From Hyaloscypha bicolor E (taxonomy: Eukaryota > Ascomycota > Leotiomycetes > Helotiales > Hyaloscyphaceae): DNA of 64,000 nucleotides. Position 1 is the stretch's first letter; every line of letters begins with the position of its first letter. The notes under the pieces were generated by a model. It made no database searches, was not told where the DNA came from, and was given only the letters and a program-made list of their open reading frames with translations. Below are positions 13,200 through 23,027 of this stretch, one piece after another. The position numbers and the translations under genes were made by a program. Location: contig NW_020194631.1 in assembly GCF_002865645.1 (NCBI RefSeq), positions 1-64,000 of the forward strand, in the 5' to 3' direction.

Positions 13200-14858
13200 T
13201 TATAAGTCTATAATCTCCAAATCCTTTTTTATAAGACTATTAAGATACTTTAAACTTATAAATAATTATTTTTCCTTAACTATCTTATCTTAAGAATTTT
13301 CTAAAAGAAAAGAAAGTATCTTTATATTTAGCTTCTCAAGATTCTTTATATAGATTTTAGTAAGACTTTATTTTTTAATTTCAAATTCCTTTCTTATAGC
13401 TTTTAAAAGCCATACTCTTTTATTAAGCCTATCTATATAAGTATTACTTTTTTTAATTACCGTATCTCTCTCCTTTTTAAAGCTCTGTTTTTATACCTCA
13501 AATTACTTCTTTTTTCTTTTAAGGTCTGCTAGCTTCTTTTTTAATATATACTAATATCTATTAATATAACCTTTTATTATAAACTTCCTTAGCTACTTAT
13601 ATTATTTATTAAATACCTTATTAAAGAACTCCTTTGGATTACTGGCTAAAGTAGGCTTAGCGGCTAGAATAGGCTTACGGGCTAGAGTTTTAGTAGCTAG
13701 AGTAAGTTTACTAGCTAGAGTTTATAGAGACTTAGATCTCTTATGGTTCTCTTAATAGAAAATACTAAGTTATTTACTAGTACTTTAATACTAATACTAC
13801 TTCTTTTTAGATATATAATTATTTCTAATTATATTACTATTAGAGTTATTAGTATTAAGGGTTTTTAATAAGTTATTAGTATTAGGAATTATTATTAAAT
13901 TAACTATTAGCCCTTTATATAGTTAATAATTCTATAAAGGCCACTTTTTTTTAATGGGAATAAGAAAGCAGAATTTGGGCTTTTAATAGTTTATACTAGG
14001 ATATATCTTCTTTATATATTTAAGGAACTATTTAAAAGTGTGATTTTCTCTAAATAGAACCGGGAAGTCCGGAACTTTAGAACAGGTAACCCTACTAGTA
14101 AGGTAGTCTATAGTTAGGCTTTGATTCTCAAGGTCAAGTTTATAGTATTTAGCCCTTCTAATACCTTTCTAGATATTAGACTCTAGGAGGCAATTAAGTA
14201 CCCAGCTACTAAGCCTTACGAATGTCTTATAAGAGTCGAGAAAAAATGGGAGTTTTAAAGGGGTAGTTTGCTTAAATAGCTTCCCAGGGTAGCTAATATA
14301 GTAATAGATAGTTATTAACAAGCCTATTAGTAAAGGCTTATTAGCAGGATTATGGCTATATCTACTAGTTAGCCCTTCTTTATTATGCTTTCTCTTATTA
14401 TCTTCCTTTGCTTTTAATTCTCGCTAACTACGAGCCTTAGTTAAAGTACTTCCCTGGAGCCTCGATTTCTTCTTCTTCTTCCCAGTAAAGGCGAGGTCGT
14501 CTTCCTATATACTATAAAAAGTATCCCTAGTAATAGTCCTTTGGAGACTTTCCCTCTTCTTCCTTATCCGCTCTTCCTTCCCCTCCTTCTCCCTCTTCTC
14601 CTTATCCTTTTGGAACTTGGCCTAATAGGCGTATTAATTTCTAGTACCTACCTCTTTAGTACTATTATTATTGTCGTCCCTCTTATTATTCTTGGAAGGG
14701 CGAGAGGCAAGAGGCTTCGGCTTTGGCTTACGGGCCTTCTATAAATACTCCTTCTCTGAGGTGGATTCGGTCGGGCTTAAGGAGGGAAAGACAGTACCAT
14801 AGTAGCTATAAAAAGGGCTAATGCCCTTCTGCTTTTGGCACTTTTCGTAATAGGCCAT
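13200..14858 (-). pseudogene. Broken transposon-like ORF, function unknown
   Basis: From an ATG at 14856-14858 the minus strand reads for several hundred codons in one frame, interrupted only by TAG and TAA codons that look like RIPed CAG and CAA. The N-terminal part is basic and Lys/Glu-rich (about 14480-14720) and coiled-coil-like. A middle part (about 13980-14290) is hydrophobic and aromatic-rich, and the far end again is Lys-rich. RIP density falls toward the 14.9-kb end, where GC content is near that of normal genes. The family was not recognised; a Gag-like or accessory transposon protein is the simplest guess. Confidence 0.5.
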
Positions 14859-15060
14859 AGTATTATAATATATAAAGTCTTGGATAAGGTAGTTTTAAAG
14901 AGATTGGATTAAGAATAGAAGCAAAAGGGAGCAAAGATAGTAATCTAGGGAATAAGAATATAGTGGGAAAACCCCTCTATATTAAAGAATTAATAAGACT
15001 ATCTGTTTCTATTTTGGGTATAGATCTATACCGAGTCATCCTATAGTATATCTTTACTTA

Positions 15061-15294
15061 TTACTACCGGTTTCGGATACGCCTCTTACTAACTAGCGAC
15101 TCCATATATATCCTCATTTATTACTACCGGTTTCGGACATACCTTCTGCCGGCCGGCCACTCCAAGTATATCCTCATTCGGTACTACCGGTTTCGGGCAG
15201 GCCTCCTATAAACCAGCGACTTCGTATATCTTGACTCATTTTTACCGGTTTCGGATATGCCTCCTACTAACCAGCCATTCCAAGTATATTCTCT
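15061..15294. repeat. 60-bp tandem repeat, about four units
   Basis: Units begin at 15061, 15121, 15181 and about 15239, each with ttactaccggtttcgg at the start and a tccaagtatatcctcatt-like end. A partial unit precedes at about 15030-15060. The first three units are exactly 60 bp. It lies upstream of the minus-strand ORF that starts at 14858, so it may have been that element's promoter repeat, or a satellite at the island edge. Confidence 0.85.
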
Positions 15295-15519
15295 ATAACT
15301 AATTCTCTAATCCGATATGATTCCGTCCTTCTATATATACCTTACATATACAAAGCTAGTTACATATTAGTAAGAGCAGAGAGAAGGGGCAGAGGGGTAT
15401 TACAGGTAGTAGTACGGGGCTGGTATAACCTTACAAGAACGATTCAGAAGTATTATAGTTAATTATATTATAAATTATCTATACTTAGAAACATGATTTA
15501 ATTACATATACGAGTCTTA

Positions 15520-15735
15520 CAATGGACAGTAACAAAGGGACTTAAGTTAGGTATGGTTGTGCCTGCAGAATGCGGTATTTTGGTTGCGGGCGATTTTTGG
15601 TGGGGTGCGCACGTGCCACAAATCAGACATCGAAGGTCGAAAACCAGATTCGAAAATCGCTTGGTCTTCTGATCCTTATGGCTTTCCGTAGCTTGATCAC
15701 TTGATCCTTACGGCTTTCCGTAACTAGGGGCACGA
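15520..15735 (-). mobile_element. Undamaged terminal fragment of the palindrome repeat family
   Basis: Sequence from about 15560 to 15690 aligns with the reverse complement of 6245-6370 over about 130 bp. Nearly all differences are C-to-T or G-to-A in the island copy. This copy is GC-normal and includes a CACGTG at about 15611, so it escaped RIP. Near its right end a word close to tgatccttatggctttccgta occurs twice, about 36 bp apart. It sits between the RIP island and the first gene. Confidence 0.72.
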
Positions 15736-15942
15736 ATGACCGCAAGCCAATCAGGAAAGTCTCGGAACGGGCCCACCATTCTGATTTCAGGGCCGAGGTG
15801 ATCCGCTCAGACCCCGCCAAACGAGGCTATCCAGGAACATTGACTCTTGCATTGAATCTTCAGTGTCCCCTTGCTCTCACGAGGCAACAACGAACGCACC
15901 TTCGCCTTTTCGAAGCTCCAGATTGACCATCTCGTATTCGAA

Positions 15943-16879
15943 ATGGCACTCCAGCACGGAAACCCAGCCGACCTCCTCCCTGTCCACTGGAAATCCCAAA
16001 TTACAGCCTGGTTCGCAGAAGATACCCCTTCCTTCGACTACGGCGGGTTCGTAGTTGGCGACAGCGAGCGGACTGCAACCCTGTATGGCAAATCGAAAGG
16101 CATATTGGCAGGTGTGCCATTCTTCGACGAGATCTTCGCTCAAGCTGGATGTTCGGTCCGGTGGCATCTGAAAGAAGGATCGATTGTCGATCCTGGATCA
16201 TCTGGGAAGCTTGTAGTAGCGACAGTCATGGGCCCTGTCAGGAAATTGCTACTAGGGGAAAGAGTGGCGTTGAATACGTTGAGCCGATGCTCTGGCGTGG
16301 CAACGAAATCGAGAGCGATGGAGGAGCTGGTCAGGAAGGCGGGGTATACTGGCGTACTTGCAGGCACGAGGAAGACTACACCTGGATTTAGATTGGTGGA
16401 GAAGTATGGAATGCTGATTGGGGGTGTGGATGGACATCGGCATGATTTGTCGAGTATGATAATGTTGAAGGATAATCATATCTGGGCTAGAGGGAGCATT
16501 ACGGACGCGGTCAAGGCGGCGAAGGCTGTTGGTGGTTTTGCATTGAAGGTTGAGGTTGAGGTGGATAGTGAGAAAGATGCGGATGAGGCTATTGCTGCTG
16601 GGGCGGATATAATTATGTTGGACAACTTTGATGGTGATGGATTGAAGGTTGCGGCGAGTAGCTTAAAGCAGAGATGGGTGGGGAAGAGGGAGTTCCTGCT
16701 CGAGTGCAGTGGAGGATTGACGGCAGACAATGTTGGCACGTACATCAACAATGGTGAGTTCATCGTGATTACTTCTGGGTTCTTGGCTGATGGGAAACCT
16801 AGATATTGATATCATCTCCACGAGTTCGATCCACCAAGGAGTGCCACACGTGGATTTCTCGTTGAAGATCGATCATTGA
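15943..16879 (+). CDS. BNA6: Quinolinate phosphoribosyltransferase
   Basis: Nicotinate-nucleotide pyrophosphorylase (carboxylating) converts quinolinate and PRPP to nicotinate mononucleotide in de novo NAD synthesis. Exons are 15943-16753 and 16803-16879 with a 49-bp GTGAGT...TAG intron, giving about 295 residues, the normal length. The N terminus has the family block FDYGGFVVG, the middle has TRKTTPGFR and [21 protein letters not shown] with the substrate-binding Arg, His and Lys residues, and the end has DIIMLDNF and LLECSGG. The second exon adds [11 protein letters not shown] and VDFSLKI, as in homologues. The ATG at 15943 is preferred over an upstream in-frame one at 15871 because family members start just before a LLPxxWKSQI block. 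It is the first intact gene next to the RIP island. Confidence 0.95.
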
Positions 16880-17399
16880 TATGTGTCAAGAATATGCGAG
16901 AAGAACAAAAGTCCCTCCTCTTCCATTTTTCCACTCGCAGTGGCTGAAAAAGATCATTGGTGATGTTGTAAGCCCCTGTTTTGAAAGGGCGCAGAATCAT
17001 CCAATCCCCTGTAACTTGGAGATATTTTCCATTCCGATATTTCATCCAGGAAAGGGCACCGATCCTTGGGTCGGGCGCGAAGTTGGAAGAAATTTTGTCT
17101 TGGGTTGCACTTGCATAAGGCAGACTTGCATTGCTCTGATTGCTTGTTCAATAGATAAGTCCATGAGCATAAGGTTCGATTCGGTCGCATTCTGAACAGG
17201 CCCGTTGCGCCGACTAAGCCACAAAAGTTTGTCACATAGAAAGGTAGACAGCAATGACTTCAACGACTAGGACTCGGTCTCGGTATTGAGATGGGTATAT
17301 TTGTACAACATCTGGAATAAAAGGTGACCATACGCATTATGAAAGCCGATACGCACTGTTGCAATTAGCAAGACTCATAAGTGGGAAGAGAACCTCAAC
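16880..17399. other. Intergenic, convergent gene ends
   Basis: This lies between the 3-prime ends of the quinolinate phosphoribosyltransferase gene (plus) and the DUF3237 gene (minus). A 104-codon plus-strand frame starting at 16881 overlaps nothing recognisable and is probably chance. No RNA gene or repeat was seen. Confidence 0.5.
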
Positions 17400-17972
17400 T
17401 CACTCATAAATGACTTCTGCTCCTCTCCTCATCCCACTACCAACCCACATCCCACAGTTGACTCGATCTCGATACCTCTCATCCCCCGTCTCCATATCTA
17501 TAAAGAGTCTGAATTTATAGCTATTTGGATCAACTTTGTCTGCCAACTCTGGATCTGCAAGTTGGGCCAAAACTTCTGGCGGTCCTGTCCTCCAGCCATG
17601 CGTCTTGATGACAATATGTGCTGGAGGATTATCATTAGTTTCAAGAATGTAATTGGTTTCAAGTTTGGCTGAACCATCAGCTATGATGAGTTGGCTATCT
17701 TGGCCGCCAGGCTACTTCGCGTGAGCAGAGTGTCAGTATGATCGATGAGTGGGATGTACCAAGACGATTCCAGATCCCCAAGACCCCGACCACCTGCCGC
17801 CTGTAAAGGATATCCAATTCCGGTGTCCAAGAGGCGTCGGCCCAACGGAAATGCGGGGGTTGAGTGTAACAGACATGCGGAAGTCAAGGCTCAGGGTGGG
17901 ATGAGGTAGTGAGAGGCTGGGATGCGGATAATTGGAGTTGTGATCCGAGGCTTTAGGAGTACTTTCGACCAT
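17400..17972 (-). CDS. DUF3237 (UPF0311) family protein
   Basis: Two exons, 17760-17972 and 17400-17711 on the minus strand, are joined across a 48-bp intron with GTACAT donor, ACTGACAC branch and TAG acceptor, giving 173 residues. The C-terminal exon has the family blocks DGSAKLETNYILETND, IVIKTHGWRTGPPEVL, FRLFIDMETGDERY and VNCGMWVGSGMR, close to the end of DUF3237 proteins. Biochemical function is unknown; the family forms a small beta-barrel. The start at 17972 is chosen because the next in-frame ATG upstream lies far away in low-complexity sequence. The adjacent upstream gene can in principle splice in frame into this one (see findings). Confidence 0.85.
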
Positions 17973-18058
17973 TTTAGCAATTGAAGTTGAACTGAAGTTG
18001 AAGGATAAAACGTATTCTCTGAAGAAATCAAGTGGATTTATAAAAGAATGGCCCCCAC

Positions 18059-18388
18059 TTACGCTTCTGCGTCCCACCCGCTCGGGAACATGTACGGCTG
18101 TTGATAGAACTTTGACATCCACGGCATGTCTGCGTCTTTCTCCCCTCTCTGCTTCGCCGTCACCTCGGAATTCCATCCAACATTCATCCTCACGTCGTTG
18201 TTGTAGTCCTTATCGTTGTCCAGATTACCTCTTAATACGTTCGGGCTGTAGACGGTCCAACTAGAGTCCGCCGGATTTTGTTGCCCCGATTCTTCGTCTG
18301 GCTGCTCGGGGGCATCTTCGCCGACTGGTATCAACGGAGGGAGCTTTGCCATGAATTGCTCCATCCCTGAGTAGATGTTGAAGTTCAT
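18059..18388 (-). CDS. Small acidic hypothetical protein
   Basis: An open frame of 109 codons from an ATG at 18388 reads as a soluble, acidic, Pro/Asn/Asp-rich protein with motifs such as SSWTVYSPNVLRGNL, MNVGWNSEV and MPWMSKFYQQPYMFPSGW. These look coding because they are aromatic-rich and non-repetitive. No family was recognised. The stop codon TAA overlaps a strong splice donor (GC|GTAAGT), so the last exon may differ from this model. A longer frame reaches an ATG at 18433, but the shorter start looks more natural. Confidence 0.6.
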   Translation of the reverse strand: MNFNIYSGMEQFMAKLPPLIPVGEDAPEQPDEESGQQNPADSSWTVYSPNVLRGNLDNDKDYNNDVRMNVGWNSEVTAKQRGEKDADMPWMSKFYQQPYMFPSGWDAEA

Positions 18389-19365
18389 TTGGAGGTTTGT
18401 TGGTGAGTGGTAACATGAGCAAGAGCTGAGCAAGAAGAAATGAGGTCGAAAGATATCACGGCCTGGAAGCGAGAATAATTCGGTCGGGTAAGAAAGGACA
18501 TCGAATCGTCCGGGGTGAAGACTGGTGCCTAAGAGCGTGTGCTGCCACCACCACCATTCAGTTGTTTTTATCAGAGGCTTTAGAGGTCCGTGTAGCTAAA
18601 CTTCACTTCACACAGTCTTCCCGTCGTCTACGCTTCTTTCCTTTCCTTCAGGGCCTCCAGGCTTGAAAGTATTGCGCCTTTGCTTAATTCTAAGGTTTTT
18701 TCTGAGAGTTAGTTTAGAGTATATTACGGAGCAATCAAATATTAAGAAATAAATCGAGGTTCTCGTCCTTTCTAGACTTTTTACCTTAGATTTATATGGT
18801 ACTAGGAGTATTCGCTTTGGGGGCCCTGGTTGGAAGTTGATCACGACTAGCTTTCAAAATCATACAAAAAGAACGATCTATATGGTAGCGGTATTTATTT
18901 CAGATAGAGGGCTCATTTACGGAAGGTGCCACTGTCGTGGGAATACTGTCGTAAATCTTAAATGGTGTATGGTATATGGAGGTCATATGGTAGAGGTAGG
19001 ACAGGCCCTTATGTCTTGGGGATTAACGGATAAGAAATAAAGTGAAGGCCTGATGATCATCGTCGTTGCATCTTTACCAATTGACCCTGGAAAGGTCATT
19101 GGATTGAAAAACCAGACTGAGAGATGTTGTTGTAGTGAGAAAAGAGCCTGACCCGGAGATCTGCTCCCTGGAACGTTTAATTTTCGGCCTTCATTACATG
19201 GGCGTTTTCCTGTAATTTTTTAACAAAAGCATGACCAGCCACTGGTTTGAATTCCAAAACACCCTCCCGTCATGTCTATTTTGAGGTGAATGTGAAGGCG
19301 TAGTTATTGCTTCAAATATCTTGAATATGATAGCTTAAGGCTCAGAATTTTAGAACTAGTAATTC
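18389..19365. other. Intergenic
   Basis: No supported gene. The segment 18690-18830 is AT-rich and partly RIP-like, perhaps a small ruined repeat. Short frames on either strand lack recognisable motifs. Confidence 0.45.
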
Positions 19366-20448
19366 CTAAGCAGGCAGTTTAACTCCTCCTGCTTTTATCT
19401 TGCTCCAATCCTTTTCAACCCCACTTTCAATATTCGGTATCGGACCCATAGGAGTAATCGCCTTCGGATTGATATGAGTGTGACTTTTGGTATACTTGCG
19501 GTCGATGTCAGTACTGTTCAAAAGAGGCTCAGTTGAGAACTCACATTCTCTTTGATGTGCCGGAAGTCCGTCGTCTCTTTGAATCCAGGTACGTTCCAGT
19601 ATAAATTCTTCATCCACTCATTTAAAAATGGGTAGTCGTGTCTTATAGTTCCCAAATTACACTTGAAATGTTGGACATAAACCGTGTCGAACCTGATCAG
19701 TGTTGGGTAGAGCCGCAAATCCAGTTCAGTCAGCTGTAGTCCTAGGACATATGGACCTCCATTCTTTGACAGCATTTCCTCCAACCGATTCAGTGCTCGG
19801 AATACCGGTACTACATTTTCATCGTATGTTGCCTGATTTGGAGCAAACCCAGCTTTATAGACACCGGTATTCAAGTTTGCCTGCATCCACTGCCCCACCT
19901 CATCAATCTCCTTCCGCAGTATCTCGGGATATAAGTCTACTTTCTTGTACTCCTCGGGCAGAATAGAATTCCACCCAGTGTTGAAATTTCGAAGTATCTC
20001 CAGGCTCTCATTGTTGACTAATCGATTGGTCTTCTTGTCCCATAACACTGGAACGCTGTATCGTCCCTTGTAATCCTTGTTGTCTCTGAAATACACTTCG
20101 TGCAGGTATTTGCTTCCAAATAGATGGTCTTCGGTGGAACCCTCGTAGGGATCTTCACCTGTAGGGAATTTCCATCCTGGCCATCCCTTGTCATCACCCT
20201 TCGGGTATGGCTTGACGATGGAGATGTCAATGATGTCAGTCAGTCCCTTCAAGTGTCGGATAAGGTTTGCGCGATGTGCGAAGGGGCAAAAGAGGCCTGC
20301 AGCAGATTGTCAGCTTTCATTCTTCAAACTGAACAAGCGTTCGCCGACCAATGTAGAGATGGTATCGTCCTTTTTCTGGTGGAAACTCCCCGTTTGATTC
20401 TATCAAGCCATGCCAAGCACCATCTTCGGCCTTCAGTACAGAGGCCAT
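19366..20448 (-). CDS. Omega-class glutathione transferase / glutathionyl-hydroquinone reductase
   Basis: The ECM4/Gto-type enzyme uses a catalytic Cys to reduce glutathionyl-hydroquinones and other glutathione conjugates, acting in detoxification. Exons on the minus strand are 20349-20448, 19545-20296 and 19366-19494, giving 326 residues, typical for the family. The first junction rebuilds GLFCPFAHRANL, the CPxAHR active-site motif. Further marks are GWKF followed by YEGSTEDHLFGSKYLHE, PVLWDKKTNRLVNNES, TELDLRLYPTLIRFDTVY and the HIKENYTKSH...INP...PMGPIPN end, which depends on a 50-bp intron with GTGAGT donor. A longer N terminus from in-frame ATGs further upstream is possible. Confidence 0.9.
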
Positions 20449-20965
20449 GCTGAGATGTTTCCGGATCTGCAAGCTTCTATTGAGCAAAGATTGAGTGCTT
20501 TTCGGATCTGCTAGGGTTGTCATGGACGTTTTATCATCTTCGTTGTGTTGTCGGCTTCTCTGAGACACAGGCCCAAATGGCGTCAATGCGGCCCCGCATT
20601 GCGGGGTCACAGCCTCGGAGGCAAGGCTGCTGCCCCAGGCTACCCCCTCCATGTTAGAAGAAGTTGCGCAAAAATAGCGTTCCAATCGAAACTTTAGGAA
20701 ATCAAACTTTGAGCAGCCAAGCGCTGCTTGATCGCTTCTAATGATTGTCCGTTGGCCTTTGACTATGAGATCGGGCATGTCGAGTGCGAAAAGACCAGGG
20801 TCGAAGCGCTTCGATGTATTTATAGACATGTTGGTTATGTTGGAATTTTGACTCCAAAATCGACCGCTCGAAATATTCCTCCTCCAACATATGACCGAAT
20901 TCTGCATTAAATTATATTGTAACTATTGCATAAATATTCAGCCTTAATCAAATTCAGGATCCAAA
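20449..20965. other. Divergent intergenic / promoter region
   Basis: It separates the minus-strand GST gene from the plus-strand gene at 20966. The GST frame stays open upstream to about 20907, but the peptide (Ser/Arg-rich, unlike the family) is probably not translated or is an optional leader. No specific regulatory site is claimed. Confidence 0.5.
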
Positions 20966-21843
20966 ATGTCCCGAGCAATTCCAGCACAAGACACAATCTC
21001 TCCAAGAGCGATTGACGTTGTAACCGCCGACTTCTCTGAATTGGAACTCTCAGACCCGAGGTTTCGATTCTTTTCCGATGCCATAAAGGCCACATCTGAC
21101 CCAGGTGATTCCCTGTCTGAGGAAGAGAAAGCCGCATTGTCAGCTACTAAGTTGAAATTGAAACATGACGCATCTTTGCTCGCCTTGGGTCAGTTTCCCA
21201 CTCAAGTACGGGTTTCTGGTCCCCTACCTGACACATTTCGCAGATTTTCTTGAGAAAGCGGGAGCCGCAGACCTCCTCCAAGGTTTCGGAAGGCTGGCAG
21301 CTTCATTTGGGGAGCTGGATCTTCAGAAGCAGGTCAGCTTCCTCAAGGCAATGGACAAAGACTTTCGACAACGCTTCGAGGACACCAGGAAGAAGATCGA
21401 TAATATGGAACTTGTGCCTGATCCTATGGTAAGAATCTACTCATTGAACATTCCCTCAGGAATTCCATTAACGCCATGCCTCCAGACTGATTTACTCCTC
21501 TACATGGTCAATGCGATGAAGGTTTTCCAAACCTGCACTAGGGTTTTCGAAGGGATGACCACGACTTTGTATGAATTTAGGGTTGAAAGGGTCAAGCTAT
21601 TCAGGGAATGGCAAAATCGCCTTTTGCTACCGTGTGGCTCATCGTCTCGAGCCCCCTCGATGAGCGACTATGACTTTACGCTTCGAAAGTATGTCCTAAT
21701 GCAAAAAACCTGGTCAAAATTACAGAAGGTAGGACCTGCGAAAACAAACAGAGTCTTCGGTCTTTGCTGAGTACTACATTTAGTTTAAGATGGAACTCGA
21801 TCCAAGTGAGGGCATGAGGCTGCTCGGCTTGGCAAATGAATAG
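20966..21843 (+). CDS. Conserved-looking hypothetical protein, four exons
   Basis: Proposed exons are 20966-21188, 21244-21428, 21486-21728 and 21784-21843, giving 236 residues. Introns have GTCAGT...GCAG, GTAAGA...CCAG and GTAGGA...TTTAG borders. The N terminus is acidic. The middle (DFLEKAGAADLLQGFGRL through DLQKQVSFLKAMDKDF) looks alpha-helical, and a second helical block begins TDLLLYMVNAMKVFQTC. The second intron is 57 nt and keeps the frame open if retained, and the last intron can also be read through to a TGA at 21768. No family was recognised; the coding call rests on matching frames across good splice sites. Confidence 0.68.
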
Positions 21844-22016
21844 CCGATAGACCATATTGTGATGTCTAGATTTCAAGGAAAATTACGGGAAGTCATGGAA
21901 GTTTGACGGTTGGGGATCACGATTTGTCAGCACTAGATATTGCATGGTGTGCAGCATGGAAAGATTTAGATCTTTGAATAGTGACTTCAGTATTCTGCTA
22001 GAGCCTGGAACTATCA

Positions 22017-23027
22017 CTACATGGATATCTTGATCTTCTTATCTGCTGGCAGTTGCTGAGCCTTTTCCTGAACAACTTTCTCCTCTGCTCCTGTCATCGA
22101 TTCACGGGCTCTCTTAACACCACGTGCATGAATTGGGATCTTCTCTGCTGGAGCCTTCTTTCCAGTAGTCTTCTTTGCTGGAGTCGCCTTTGCGAGGGTC
22201 TTCTGTACTGGAGTTGTCTCGACTGGTGTGGACTTTGCCGGAACTGTCTTTGCAGGAGTCACCTTCTTCGGTGTAGTCGCCTTCGCTGGAGTCGCCTTCG
22301 CTGGAGTCGCATTCACCAGGGTCGCCTTTACTGGAGTCGCCGCCGCAGATGCTGCGTCAGATTTCTCTCGGGGTGGATCGCAATGAGGCGCTTCCAATGG
22401 GGTCTTGTACCTTGGGGGAGTTAGCAAGTCCTCGGTTTAGATTTTGCCAAGAAAACTGGGACATTGCCGTGACACTATTTCATGAGACTGCCCAGGCTAG
22501 GAAAGGAGTTCACCACAACGTACCATCCAGCGCCAACTTGAGCCGAAACACGCATAATCCTGGAGACGGACCGGGGCTCAGCCTCGGGAGAGCATGTCTT
22601 ATAAGCTTGTCGGAGAAGTTTCGCGTTTTCGGTATCCTTGAAATGCTTGTAGTCGAAGTCGCCGGTCTCCCATCTTCGGATGAGCTCTGCTGGGGCCCAA
22701 CGCTTCCAGTTATCTCGATCTTTCTCGACCTTATGTGCGTCAGTCAGGACAAATATATAAGTGAAACCCCCGAAGCCTTACCTCAGCACTCAACTCCTTC
22801 TCAGTTTCCTCGATCTCCTTCTCTGTCTTGGCGCACAATCCTTCGAAGAATTGTTGGCTTTCTTGTGTTTCTTCTAGGATTCTTGCTTTCTCGCTTTCAC
22901 CACGAGCCAGGGTGTCCTGAAGAACCAATCTAGCAATCTCCAGCTGCTTCTGGAGAGCTGCTATTCGTTCTGTAGCTACGGTCTCTATAAGATTGAGTTA
23001 TTGGAATGAATCAAGGTACTTACGCAT
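22017..23027 (-). CDS. Coiled-coil protein with Lys/Ala/Thr/Pro-repeat tail
   Basis: Exons on the minus strand are 23024-23027, 22782-22984, 22524-22729 and 22017-22410, giving 268 residues. The first exon holds only ATG plus one base, and its intron is just 39 bp, the weakest part of the model. Residues 1-70 are charged and helical (LQKQLEIARLVLQDTLARG, then Glu-rich). Residues 70-135 hold NWKRWAPAELIRRWETGDF and end at a W|Y junction with a GCTAAC branch site. The C-terminal 130 residues are repeats of ATPAK/TPVK type followed by a basic GVKRARE and KKIKISM end, resembling a nuclear, histone-H1-like tail. The function is not known. Confidence 0.65.
22140..22350 (-). repeat. Coding minisatellite, ATPAK-type repeats
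   Basis: Imperfect 15-bp units (plus strand gctggagtcgccttc and variants) encode Ala-Thr-Pro-Ala-Lys and related pentapeptides in the tail of the 22017-23027 gene. Variation between units is mostly third-position or conservative, so the repeat looks maintained as coding sequence. Confidence 0.75.

Larger units (their letters stand above)
1..15000. repeat. A/T-rich RIP-degraded repeat island
   Basis: Almost the whole stretch is A and T, with TA-rich words, stops in all six frames and no open frame of useful length until about 14.5 kb. Where coding motifs can still be recognised, the changes needed to restore them are C-to-T or G-to-A, the signature of repeat-induced point mutation in ascomycetes. 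The right edge is fairly sharp: between about 14.0 and 15.5 kb the composition returns to that of the gene-rich DNA. Individual elements inside the island are listed separately. Confidence 0.93.

Noticed and set aside
14541..14744. Leu-rich 67-codon plus-strand frame that looks like a membrane peptide
   Set aside because: It is the complement of the Lys/Glu-rich minus-strand transposon frame and begins with TTG, so it is a shadow.
1..15000. Mitochondrial DNA or a centromere as the cause of the AT richness
   Set aside because: The A/T bias coincides with readable transposon motifs altered by C-to-T/G-to-A changes, which RIP explains; no mitochondrial genes were seen. A centromeric location is not excluded but has no direct support.
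17173..17182. ggttcgattc, similar to a tRNA B box
   Set aside because: No matching A box or cloverleaf stems upstream.
16881..17195. 104-codon plus-strand frame after the quinolinate phosphoribosyltransferase gene
   Set aside because: No motif, starts two bases after the upstream stop and lies in a probable 3-prime UTR.
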